DNA of 64,000 nt from SLSG01 sp964477035. GTDB taxonomy: Bacteria > Bacteroidota > Bacteroidia > Bacteroidales > UBA7960. The translations under genes and the position numbers were made by a program. The notes under the pieces were generated by a model, which did no database searches, had not been told where the DNA came from, and saw only the letters and a program-made list of their open reading frames with translations. Positions within the stretch are counted from its first letter, which is position 1, and each line of letters opens with the position of its first letter. Below are positions 54,791-62,097 of this stretch, in pieces. The stretch spans positions 1 through 64,000 of the forward strand of contig CAYZCW010000008.1 of assembly GCA_964477035.1 (NCBI GenBank), given 5' to 3'.

Positions 54791-55948
54791 TTAGTAAATA
54801 ATCTCCTCCCTGAAATTGTTAATGATTGAATTAAAGGGGTTGGGAACCGACTGTCCCAGTCCGCACTTGGAGGCGATGCGCATGGTTTCAGACAATTTCT
54901 GAAGTTCCTCCAGGTAGGACGGGGGTTTGATCCCCTTCTTCACCGCTTCAATTCCCTTGAGGAGTTGCTGGCAACCAACCCGGCAGGGAGTGCACTGACC
55001 ACAGGATTCTTCCTCGAAAAATTCCAGGTAGTCATGCAGGATATTGTACATCGACCTTGAGCTGTTGAAGATCATCATGGAACCCCCGGTGGGGATGCCT
55101 TCAAAACCGATCAGCGTGTCCTTGAAGTGCTTGCGGGCAACGCAAAATCCCGAGGCCCCGCCAACCTGTACCGCTTTGGTGTCCCCGTCTCCAAACTCAT
55201 TGACGAATTGCTCCAGGGTCATTCCGAGCTCCAGTTCATAAATGCCGGCGTTGGGGGTGTCGCCCGATACGGAGAACACCTTGGAGCCTCTGGAATCGAA
55301 TGTCCCCATGTCCTTGAATTGCTGGGGCCCGTGATGGGCAATCATCAGGGCAAACACCAGGGTTTCCACATTGTTGATGGAAGTGGGCTTGCCCAGATAG
55401 CCCTTGGAAGTCGGAAAAGGCGGCTTGTTTCTGGGTTCTCCGCGATTGCCCTCCATGGACTCCATCAGGGCGGTTTCCTCTCCGCAGACATAGGCACCGC
55501 TTCCGGAACGGATAAAAATGGCAAACTCCATGTTGCGCTCCTTCATCTTCTTGTTGAAGACATCGATCTTTTCATGGAGCTGGGGCAACAGAAAGTTGTA
55601 TTCCGCCCGAAGGTAGATGTAGCCTTCGGATGCACCGATGCAGTACCCGCAAAGGGCCATGCCGGCCAGCACCTTTTCAGGCACCTGCGTCAGGATCTCG
55701 CGGTCTTTGAAAGTCCCTGGTTCCCCCTCATCCGCATTGCAGATCACATATTTCTGGTCTGCTTCCTCGTTCTTGGCAAATTTCCATTTCAAGCCGGTGG
55801 GAAAGCCTGCACCTCCCCGGCCACGAAGGCCTGAGTCGATGACATCGAGAATGATCTCGTCCTGTGAACGCTGAAAGGTTTTATCCAGAATGGCAAGGTG
55901 GTCTACCTTGTCAAATATGAGATCAACTTTTTTAATCTTATTTTCCAT
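54791..55948 (-). CDS. hydB: Short HydB/NuoF-type subunit of hydrogenase 2
   Basis: A 385-residue flavin subunit reduced to the NADH/FMN core. GRGGAGFPTG is at 43-52, CNADEGEPGTF at about 70-80, and the [4Fe-4S] ligands are Cys316, 319, 322 and 362. It lacks both the N-terminal thioredoxin-like [2Fe-2S] domain and the C-terminal two-cluster ferredoxin domain present in HydB of operon 1. The protein ends naturally after the core, with no downstream remnant, so this looks like a genuine short form rather than a truncation. Loss of the ferredoxin domain suggests a purely NADH-dependent enzyme. Confidence 0.93.
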   Translation of the reverse strand: MENKIKKVDLIFDKVDHLAILDKTFQRSQDEIILDVIDSGLRGRGGAGFPTGLKWKFAKNEEADQKYVICNADEGEPGTFKDREILTQVPEKVLAGMALCGYCIGASEGYIYLRAEYNFLLPQLHEKIDVFNKKMKERNMEFAIFIRSGSGAYVCGEETALMESMEGNRGEPRNKPPFPTSKGYLGKPTSINNVETLVFALMIAHHGPQQFKDMGTFDSRGSKVFSVSGDTPNAGIYELELGMTLEQFVNEFGDGDTKAVQVGGASGFCVARKHFKDTLIGFEGIPTGGSMMIFNSSRSMYNILHDYLEFFEEESCGQCTPCRVGCQQLLKGIEAVKKGIKPPSYLEELQKLSETMRIASKCGLGQSVPNPFNSIINNFREEIIY

Positions 55949-55999
55949 AATTCAGGTTTTTTACATTTGATTCGAACATGATGACCAGTGGTTTCCCAC

Positions 56000-56467
56000 T
56001 CAGGCTTTCTTGAGGTAGCCACGGATGATTTCGACCGCCTTCTCGGGGGTGACCTCGGGGTACACCTCATCATTGACCAGCATGACGGGGCCTTTGTGAC
56101 ACCATCCCAGGCAGTTGGCCTGAAGAAGGCTGAACAAACCATCGGAGGTCGTTTCTCCAAGCTTGACCTTCAACATGTCCTGCAACGTTTCCACAATCGC
56201 ATCCTTGCCTTTCATGTGGCAGGTGATGGTCTTGCAAATGCGGACAATGTACTTCCCCCGGGGAACGGTGTCCAGGAAGGTGTAAAAAGAGGCCGTGCCA
56301 TACACATCGGCCGTACTGAGGTCCAGCTCCGTGGCGATGGCCACCATGGCCTCTTCCGAAAGAAACCGCTCCGATTGAACAACAGCCTGCAGCACCGGCA
56401 TCAGGCTGTCACGGCGGCGACCGTACTTATCGGCCTGCTCCTTTACAAATTCTTCAATTTTAGTCAT
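56000..56467 (-). CDS. hydC: HydC/NuoE-type [2Fe-2S] subunit of hydrogenase 2
   Basis: A 155-residue NuoE-family protein with the cluster ligands Cys78, Cys83, Cys119 and Cys123 (Cx4C, Cx3C) in a thioredoxin-like fold after an N-terminal helical bundle. It is the first gene of operon 2, 51 bases before hydB, whereas in operon 1 the equivalent gene comes last. It relays electrons between the flavin of HydB and HydA. The start ATG 56467 matches the MTKIEEFVKEQADKYGRRRD N-terminus. Confidence 0.94.
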   Translation of the reverse strand: MTKIEEFVKEQADKYGRRRDSLMPVLQAVVQSERFLSEEAMVAIATELDLSTADVYGTASFYTFLDTVPRGKYIVRICKTITCHMKGKDAIVETLQDMLKVKLGETTSDGLFSLLQANCLGWCHKGPVMLVNDEVYPEVTPEKAVEIIRGYLKKA

Positions 56468-56531
56468 ATTCGTCCCTTTCCGAAATTTATTTGATGGTAC
56501 ATGAAATTTGGAAATCAGTGATTTTTCGCGC

Positions 56532-56539
56532 CAAAAATA
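56532..56539 (-). promoter_or_regulatory. Hydrogenase operon 2 promoter -7 box
   Basis: The complement of CAAAAATA reads TATTTTTG (TAnnTTTG), 65 bases before the hydC start. No TTG is found at the -33 distance. Confidence 0.45.
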
Positions 56540-56744
56540 TAAAGGATGTTTGGATTAAATAATTTTTTCTTTATTTATTTTACACAAACCCCTTAATTTA
56601 GAAGCATACTAAATAAATTTTTCTTCAATGCAGTGTTTTATTGTTGTTTTTCAACAAATTACGACTGACTGAATGCGCCAACCCGGCATGCCCGGAGTGC
56701 AGGAAACAGCGGGTATGGGGAACCGTTCCCGTCCCGAAAATTCG

Positions 56745-56752
56745 TACATTTG
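56745..56752 (+). promoter_or_regulatory. truA promoter -7 box
   Basis: TACATTTG (TAnnTTTG) lies 29 bases upstream of ATG 56781 and supports that start. Confidence 0.5.
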
Positions 56753-56780
56753 CCCCTCAGGAGAGCAGACGCCGTCCAGC

Positions 56781-57563
56781 ATGAGCCCAGAAACAAACCG
56801 GTATTTCCTTTCACTTTGCTACGATGGCAGCCCGTTTTCCGGCTGGCAGGTGCAAACCGGGTCTCCGACCGTGCAAGGGACGGTGGAAAAGGCTTTGGGA
56901 ATCCTGCTGGGACAGGACGTCCGGGTAACAGGCTGCGGCCGCACCGACACCGGGGTTCACGCACGGTCCTTCTATGCCCACTTCGATACCGGCCTGACAT
57001 CCGGACAAATAAGGGACAAACACCTGGTTTACAAAATGAACCGCATGCTGCCTCCCGAAATCGCCATCCGGGCGCTTATCCCCGTGGCCCCCAGCACCCA
57101 TGCCCGTTTTGATGCCTTGAGCAGGACCTACCGGTACCAGATATGCACCCGTAAAAACCCGTTCTATGCGGGCAGGGCATGGCTGATGGAAAGAAGGCCC
57201 GATATGCAGGCCATCAGAGAGGCCACGGCCCTTTTAATGAATTACCGGGATTTTTCCAGTTTTTCCAAATCCAACACCCAGACACGAACGAACGACTGCC
57301 GGATCATCCAGGCAGGGTGGTTCACCCGGGAGGACTTACTCATCTTCGAGATCCGGGCCGACAGGTTCCTGCGCAACATGGTCAGGGCCATTGTCGGGAC
57401 CCTTTGGGAGGTGGGCCTGGGCAAGCTGGATCCGGAAGGTTTCACCAGGGTCATCGAAGCCCGCGACCGCCGCCGGGCAGGGTATTCGGTGCCCGGAGCC
57501 GGCCTGTACCTGCATGATGTATGCTACCCGGAAGGCCTTTTGGGAGAAGAGATCACCGGTTAA
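56781..57563 (+). CDS. truA: tRNA pseudouridine synthase A
   Basis: A 260-residue enzyme converting uridines 38-40 of the tRNA anticodon arm to pseudouridine. The catalytic Asp is Asp56 in GCGRTDTGVHA; the N-terminal YDGSPFSGWQVQTGSPTVQGTVE and the C-terminal FLRNMVRAIVGTL are standard. The start ATG 56781 fits the promoter and family N-terminus; an upstream ATG at 56673 lies before the promoter. It is convergent with the AI-2E permease gene, 29 bases apart, with only a weak hairpin between. Confidence 0.96.
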   Translation: MSPETNRYFLSLCYDGSPFSGWQVQTGSPTVQGTVEKALGILLGQDVRVTGCGRTDTGVHARSFYAHFDTGLTSGQIRDKHLVYKMNRMLPPEIAIRALIPVAPSTHARFDALSRTYRYQICTRKNPFYAGRAWLMERRPDMQAIREATALLMNYRDFSSFSKSNTQTRTNDCRIIQAGWFTREDLLIFEIRADRFLRNMVRAIVGTLWEVGLGKLDPEGFTRVIEARDRRRAGYSVPGAGLYLHDVCYPEGLLGEEITG

Positions 57564-57592
57564 ATGGCGGTACGGGGCCCTTCGGCCATTCA

Positions 57593-58726
57593 TTATTTCT
57601 TTTTATTCAGCCGCTCCCTGACGGTATCGATGACAGGCGGCATCTTCACCTTCTTGTGCTTATCCCCGGGCAGCCTGGCGTACCCCAACAGAAACCCATA
57701 GGCTTCCATTCCGGGAATCTCATCGAAAACAACCTTCAGCATGGCCATGCCCGGGATGAACAGAATCATCCCTGCCAGGCCCCAGATGAAGTTTCCGACA
57801 AACAGGGCGATGATGGTCATGAGCGGGTTCATGGAGACCTTGCCCCCGACAATCTTTGGGGTAAAGAAATTGCTTTCGGCCAGCTGGATAAAGTAGAAAC
57901 ACAGAAAAATGCCGATGGGAGCCCACAGGGTGTCTTTGGTCAAAAGGGCATAGACAATGGGCAGGGTGGCCCCGATAAACGGCCCCAGGAAAGGAATCAC
58001 ATTGAGCATGGCGGCAAACACGGCAAACAACAGGGCATGCCTCAGGCCAAAGCTGAACAGGGCGATGCTGTTGAGCACGGCCAGGATCAGGATCACGATC
58101 AGCATGCCGGTGATGTAATTCTGAACCACCCCCTTCACCTTGTAAATAACCCCCTGGACCTTCTCCCGGTGCTCATCGGGGAAAGCCCTCTTGAGGAATT
58201 CGATCAGAAAGGCCCGGTAATACAGAAACAGGAAGATGTAGACCGGGATGATGAACATCAGGGTCACGGTGGTGGCCGTGGCGATGATGCCCTGCCCCAG
58301 CGTGGCCATGTTATCGGTCAGGTAACGAAACACCGTATTTTGAATGGAGTCCATGGAGATGGGAACGGCCCCTTCAATGTGGCGCTCCATGAACTCGTTG
58401 ACCACCCCGATCAGCTCGGACATGCGCTGGTTCAGCAGGCTGATGTCGTCTGAAAGACCCAGAACCTGGTTGTAGAAGAAGATGGTCAGCCCGCTGAGGA
58501 TTCCCAACAGGGCGATCAGGCTCAGGAAGGTGGCCAGCAGCTTGGGCACCCGGTGGCGTTCCAGCCAGGATGCCAGGGGGCTGACCAACACGGCCAGCAT
58601 GCCGGCAATGAGCAGGGGCACCAGGATGCTTTTGGCAGTGATCATGACAAACACCACCAGGATCACCGCCAGAAGGCTGTGCACCAGCCTGACATATGCG
58701 GGGGGTTTGATTTCCATAGCTGTCAT
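57593..58726 (-). CDS. AI-2E/PerM family membrane transporter
   Basis: A 377-residue inner-membrane protein with about seven to eight hydrophobic segments, the PerM/AI-2E exporter family. Family blocks are PLLIAGMLAVLVSPLASWLERH near residue 35, FLGPFIGATLPIVYALL near 255 and NPLMTIIALFVGNFIWGLAG near 305. Some members move Na+ or autoinducer-2, but the substrate of most is unknown. It is a single gene downstream of the DUF5916 gene, with a 70-base gap. Confidence 0.9.
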   Translation of the reverse strand: MTAMEIKPPAYVRLVHSLLAVILVVFVMITAKSILVPLLIAGMLAVLVSPLASWLERHRVPKLLATFLSLIALLGILSGLTIFFYNQVLGLSDDISLLNQRMSELIGVVNEFMERHIEGAVPISMDSIQNTVFRYLTDNMATLGQGIIATATTVTLMFIIPVYIFLFLYYRAFLIEFLKRAFPDEHREKVQGVIYKVKGVVQNYITGMLIVILILAVLNSIALFSFGLRHALLFAVFAAMLNVIPFLGPFIGATLPIVYALLTKDTLWAPIGIFLCFYFIQLAESNFFTPKIVGGKVSMNPLMTIIALFVGNFIWGLAGMILFIPGMAMLKVVFDEIPGMEAYGFLLGYARLPGDKHKKVKMPPVIDTVRERLNKKK

Positions 58727-58796
58727 TCCGACCCGTTCTTTGGGCTAAATTACATAAAATATCTCCAAAGGGAGGAGTCCAGAGCGGAAATTACCC

Positions 58797-61427
58797 TCAA
58801 CTGAGTCCGATCCGATAAGAAAATTTAATCAGAAAGGTATGGTGGGCTTTTTCACCGAGCAACCCATGCAAGCCATCAAAATAGTCCAGGACTCCGGCCT
58901 GTTCTGTTCCGGCCCTTTTCTGGCTCCACACCAGATAAAGGGAGGAGCCGGGGCTGTATTCCCAGCGCAGGACGGCATTGGAAAGAAACTCCATGATTCT
59001 GAAATCGGGTTTCCTGAAGGAATAATCCACTATCCCGTCCAAGTCTTCATCCACCTGGTAGATTCCCTGGTTCAACACCAGCTGATCCCCATCCAGCAAA
59101 GCATACCGGTCAGCGAATACCGGTGCCGCCGCATTGGTCACATATTTGAATGACCGATACTGACCAGCAGCCACAAAAGGCTGCCCCCACAACTGGATGC
59201 TCAGATCGGGCATGAGGGTGTAGTTCAGCCGGAGCGACACACTGAGCATTTCCTGGTCGATGGTTCCGAATATATAGCGGGGGTTTCCCCCATGATCCGC
59301 CAGGAGGATGAACTGCATGGCTTCCATCCGCCTGGTATAGGAAGGGTTGAAAGACAGGTTCAGGGTATTCGTTGGCTTATAAGTGAGCCCCCCACCCAGG
59401 CCGTAGCGACTCATGGATTGCTCTGTCCCTTTCTGCAGGCTTGCATTTGCATAGGCAGAAAATTGCCTCCTCATGTCAGACCCTGCAGAAATGGAGGTGT
59501 TCAGCTGGTTGTTCATCCGAAGAACCGGGCCGCCTCTCAGCTGACTCACCGACCAATGGTTGTGCAGGTAGTCCACCGAGGCGGAGGTGTACCAGTAGTT
59601 TTTGTAGCGGATAAATCCGTTGATGTTGTGTGATACCAGCAGGTTCTTTCCGGAAAAGTCCCAACTTGTCGATTGGTTGTAATATATATTGTAAGTACGG
59701 TAAAATGCTTTCGGTCGCCATTCCCTGTACCCGAAGCCAGCGATCTGAACCACCCTGTCTGCCTCCCGCATATACCCAAGGTCGTTGATCTCAAAACCGG
59801 GGGTTTTCCAGGTTCCCCCCATTTTGAAGCTCCAATGCCCGCCCCCGCTCTTGGACAGCAGCACCTTGCCCCCGCTGCCCGTCAGGGAGGTTCTGGTCGA
59901 ATCCACCATGAGGTGCGGGGTGCCGGGCCGCTGAAAATACCTGGCTGAAGACAATTGCGTCCTCAGCAGGGCCCGCTCACTGCCACGGACCTGACTAAAG
60001 GCCGCGCTGACATCCACTGACCATGTTTTGTTTTTAAAATACTGCATAAGATCCACCCCCCCGGTATATGCGGCGGCATGCAACTGGTCGGACAAACCAC
60101 CATCCAACCTTCGGTGGACACCCGTCAGCATGAGTCCCATGATGCGGGTGCCATCCGCATTGTCTTTTTGAATTCTTCCCAGGAAATAGTTCGTTAACGG
60201 TTCTGCCACCATTTCGGTGCGGTTGCCTTCCAGGTCGATCTCAGCGTGCTCCTCAGCCGTCACCGCATCGATCAGGACCAGGGAGAGTCCCTCACTGTTT
60301 TTCCCGGTTAGCTTGGCGGCCCCAAGAATGGCCGTGGAGGACGGGATGCTGGCATATGCACCGCTTTCCAGTCCCAGCTGTCCGGAAGGGCGCCGGCCGA
60401 TCCTCCGGGAATAAAACAGGTCATCGCTGCCGTGTCCTCCGCTTCCCATCCCCAGGTTGAAGCGGCTGATGCTGTTGCCTTCTATGAAGAATGGCCGCCT
60501 TTCAGAGAAAAATGTCTCAAAGGCAGTCAGGTTGACCACGGAAGGGTCGGCTTCGACCTGCCCGAAATCCGGGTTCAGGGTCAGGTCCAGAATCATGTTG
60601 TTGCTTAGACCCGCCTTTGCATCCAGCCCCAGCTTGTAGTGCCTGTCACGACCCGTCAGGAACGGATGGCCGTCCACCGCTGGGTAGCGGCTGGTCGCCG
60701 TCACCGCATAAGGGGTCAGGTCAAGAATTCCCCGGGGCTTGATTTCCTCCAGCCCGGAGAGGGTGCCGAAACGGTGCACCACCCCAGGAGAATCCCGGGG
60801 AATATGGCTCCAGAAGTCCATTTCTCCCTTCCGGTGAATCCGCCGGATGACCTGCAATCCCCAGAAGCCTCCTCCCTGGCTTTCAAAGCGCAGCTGACTG
60901 AAAGGGATGCGCATTTCTGCCACCCACCCCTGTTCATCAAGGGAGGTCTTCACCCACCAGTTCGGATCCCAGCTGGCATCCTCGTTTCTTCCATCATTGG
61001 AAATCACGTGGTCGAACTTCACCCCAGCGGCGTTCACGCCAAAGACGAAAGCGGTCCGTAGGTCATGGTAGCTGTCGAAGCAAACCGACACCAGGTCGCC
61101 ATCCTCCTGATCCCTGCGGGTTAAGCGGCTCACAATGCTGTCGGGGGCCGTATCCCTGGCCCGGATGGCCACGTAAAGGCTGTGGTCGTCATACAGTATC
61201 TTGAATTCGGTATCCTGGGAAGGAGCGCCCCCATTGTAGGGGTCGTATTGCACGAAGCCCCCGGACCATTCCCCGAGTCCCCAGGCAGGATCGTCCAGCA
61301 AGCCATCAATGGTGGGGGACTCGCCAGCAATCACGTGCGCCCGGTAATATCGTTTCGCATTCTCTTCTGAACGGGCATGGCTTATACAAAGGCAGGCCAG
61401 CATCATGGCCACAATTTTTGTCCTCAT
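58797..61427 (-). CDS. DUF5916 outer-membrane protein with CBM9-like N-terminal domain
   Basis: An 876-residue exported protein. A signal peptide (about residues 1-21) is followed by a carbohydrate-binding family 9-like domain (about 30-220: TIDGLLDDPAWGLGEWSGGFVQ ... LYVAIRARD). The DUF5916 region then runs to the C-terminus with many alternating beta-strands resembling an outer-membrane barrel. The segment DFGQVEADPSVVNLTAFETFFSERRPFFIEG is the family hallmark. Function is unknown. The gene stands alone, and its codon use is visibly less GC-rich than that of its neighbours. Confidence 0.87.
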   Translation of the reverse strand: MRTKIVAMMLACLCISHARSEENAKRYYRAHVIAGESPTIDGLLDDPAWGLGEWSGGFVQYDPYNGGAPSQDTEFKILYDDHSLYVAIRARDTAPDSIVSRLTRRDQEDGDLVSVCFDSYHDLRTAFVFGVNAAGVKFDHVISNDGRNEDASWDPNWWVKTSLDEQGWVAEMRIPFSQLRFESQGGGFWGLQVIRRIHRKGEMDFWSHIPRDSPGVVHRFGTLSGLEEIKPRGILDLTPYAVTATSRYPAVDGHPFLTGRDRHYKLGLDAKAGLSNNMILDLTLNPDFGQVEADPSVVNLTAFETFFSERRPFFIEGNSISRFNLGMGSGGHGSDDLFYSRRIGRRPSGQLGLESGAYASIPSSTAILGAAKLTGKNSEGLSLVLIDAVTAEEHAEIDLEGNRTEMVAEPLTNYFLGRIQKDNADGTRIMGLMLTGVHRRLDGGLSDQLHAAAYTGGVDLMQYFKNKTWSVDVSAAFSQVRGSERALLRTQLSSARYFQRPGTPHLMVDSTRTSLTGSGGKVLLSKSGGGHWSFKMGGTWKTPGFEINDLGYMREADRVVQIAGFGYREWRPKAFYRTYNIYYNQSTSWDFSGKNLLVSHNINGFIRYKNYWYTSASVDYLHNHWSVSQLRGGPVLRMNNQLNTSISAGSDMRRQFSAYANASLQKGTEQSMSRYGLGGGLTYKPTNTLNLSFNPSYTRRMEAMQFILLADHGGNPRYIFGTIDQEMLSVSLRLNYTLMPDLSIQLWGQPFVAAGQYRSFKYVTNAAAPVFADRYALLDGDQLVLNQGIYQVDEDLDGIVDYSFRKPDFRIMEFLSNAVLRWEYSPGSSLYLVWSQKRAGTEQAGVLDYFDGLHGLLGEKAHHTFLIKFSYRIGLS

Positions 61428-62030
61428 GGTTTTTGTTTGGTTGCAGGTAAAGTCACACCGGCACTATCAATGATCAAGCCAATCCGTACAACAGACTACT
61501 TATCAGCCATTGATTCGTTGAGGTCTGCAACATAAGTTCCAAAATCCTGTACTATTTCGGACAAGGCCGCGCCGGGAGTAAAAACCCTTTGCCAAGGGGG
61601 CAACTCATCGCCTGTTTCCTCCACGAAGGGCTCTAAGGAAAGGTCATTTCGAACTGCAACCTGCTGGCATTGAATTCTCACACAAAAGCCGTCCGTCAAG
61701 AAAGGTTCGCTGCGCCGGGAATGCGTGTCACGACATATTGTTTGGCGCCCGTCTGGGGGGAATGATTGCCAACCCTGCAGCCCGGGGGAAACAGCATATT
61801 TTCATTCGTATTCAAAGCCTGTTTGGAAAATGCGATGCCATTCGAATCCTCCATCAATGCATAGGCCAGGTCCTTTTTCATCCTGTCTGATGGATAATGT
61901 AACCCAAACATCCCTTCAAACCCCGGAGGAATTGTTCGTTTTCGCAACAATCCTGTACGAATATGAACAGCCTCACCCCCTTAATGGGAAGATTATCCGG
62001 AACACCTACAAAAGAATACCTGCTTTGCCC
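61428..62030. other. Gap with doubtful minus-strand ORFs
   Basis: Between the DUF5916 gene and the M3 peptidase terminator lie about 600 bases without a recognisable gene. Two minus-strand ORFs of 84 and 67 codons (61696-61950, 61496-61699) overlap by 4 bases, but both begin with TTG, neither resembles a family I know, and no promoter box precedes them. They may be remnants of one broken gene. Confidence 0.5.
61696..61950 (-). CDS. Doubtful small ORF, possibly a gene remnant
   Basis: An 84-codon ORF starting at TTG (ATG at 61911 gives 71 codons). The reading frame continues, after a 4-base overlap, into a second 67-codon ORF at 61496-61699, also starting with TTG. The second has an acidic stretch (PFVEETGDELPPWQ) and ends FGTYVADLNESMADK, which looks more protein-like than random. 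No domain, signal or ribosome-binding site is evident. It could be a degraded gene with a frameshift near 61697, or non-coding. Confidence 0.2.
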   Translation of the reverse strand: MLRKRTIPPGFEGMFGLHYPSDRMKKDLAYALMEDSNGIAFSKQALNTNENMLFPPGCRVGNHSPQTGAKQYVVTRIPGAANLS

Positions 62031-62070
62031 CAAAAATAAAGAGGCTGTCCCCGCAACCGGGGACAGCCTC
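62031..62070 (-). terminator. Rho-independent terminator after the M3 peptidase gene
   Basis: GAGGCTGTCCCC (62041-62052) pairs perfectly with GGGGACAGCCTC (62059-62070) around a six-base loop. On the minus strand it is followed by TTTATTTTTG (complement of 62031-62040). It starts 28 bases past the peptidase stop. Confidence 0.88.
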
Positions 62071-62097
62071 CATGAATCGCTTGTATGCCAGTCCTTT

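Larger units (their letters stand above)
56468..56780. other. Divergent promoter region between hydrogenase operon 2 and truA
   Basis: No gene is seen in these 313 bases. They hold a minus-strand -7 box (56532-56539), an A/T-rich block (56550-56640), a perfect inverted repeat TTGTTG-TTTTT-CAACAA (56641-56657) and a plus-strand -7 box (56745-56752). The block has no clear copy of the 18-base Rex-like element found near rex and operon 1. Confidence 0.6.

Noticed and set aside
44503..56467. Interpretation of the NuoE/NuoF homologues as complex I
   Set aside because: No other nuo genes are present and both sets sit beside HydA subunits with H-cluster motifs, so they are hydrogenase subunits.
62031..62038. 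A TAnnTTTG match (TATTTTTG) on the minus strand
   Set aside because: It lies in the T run of the M3 peptidase terminator and precedes no credible gene.
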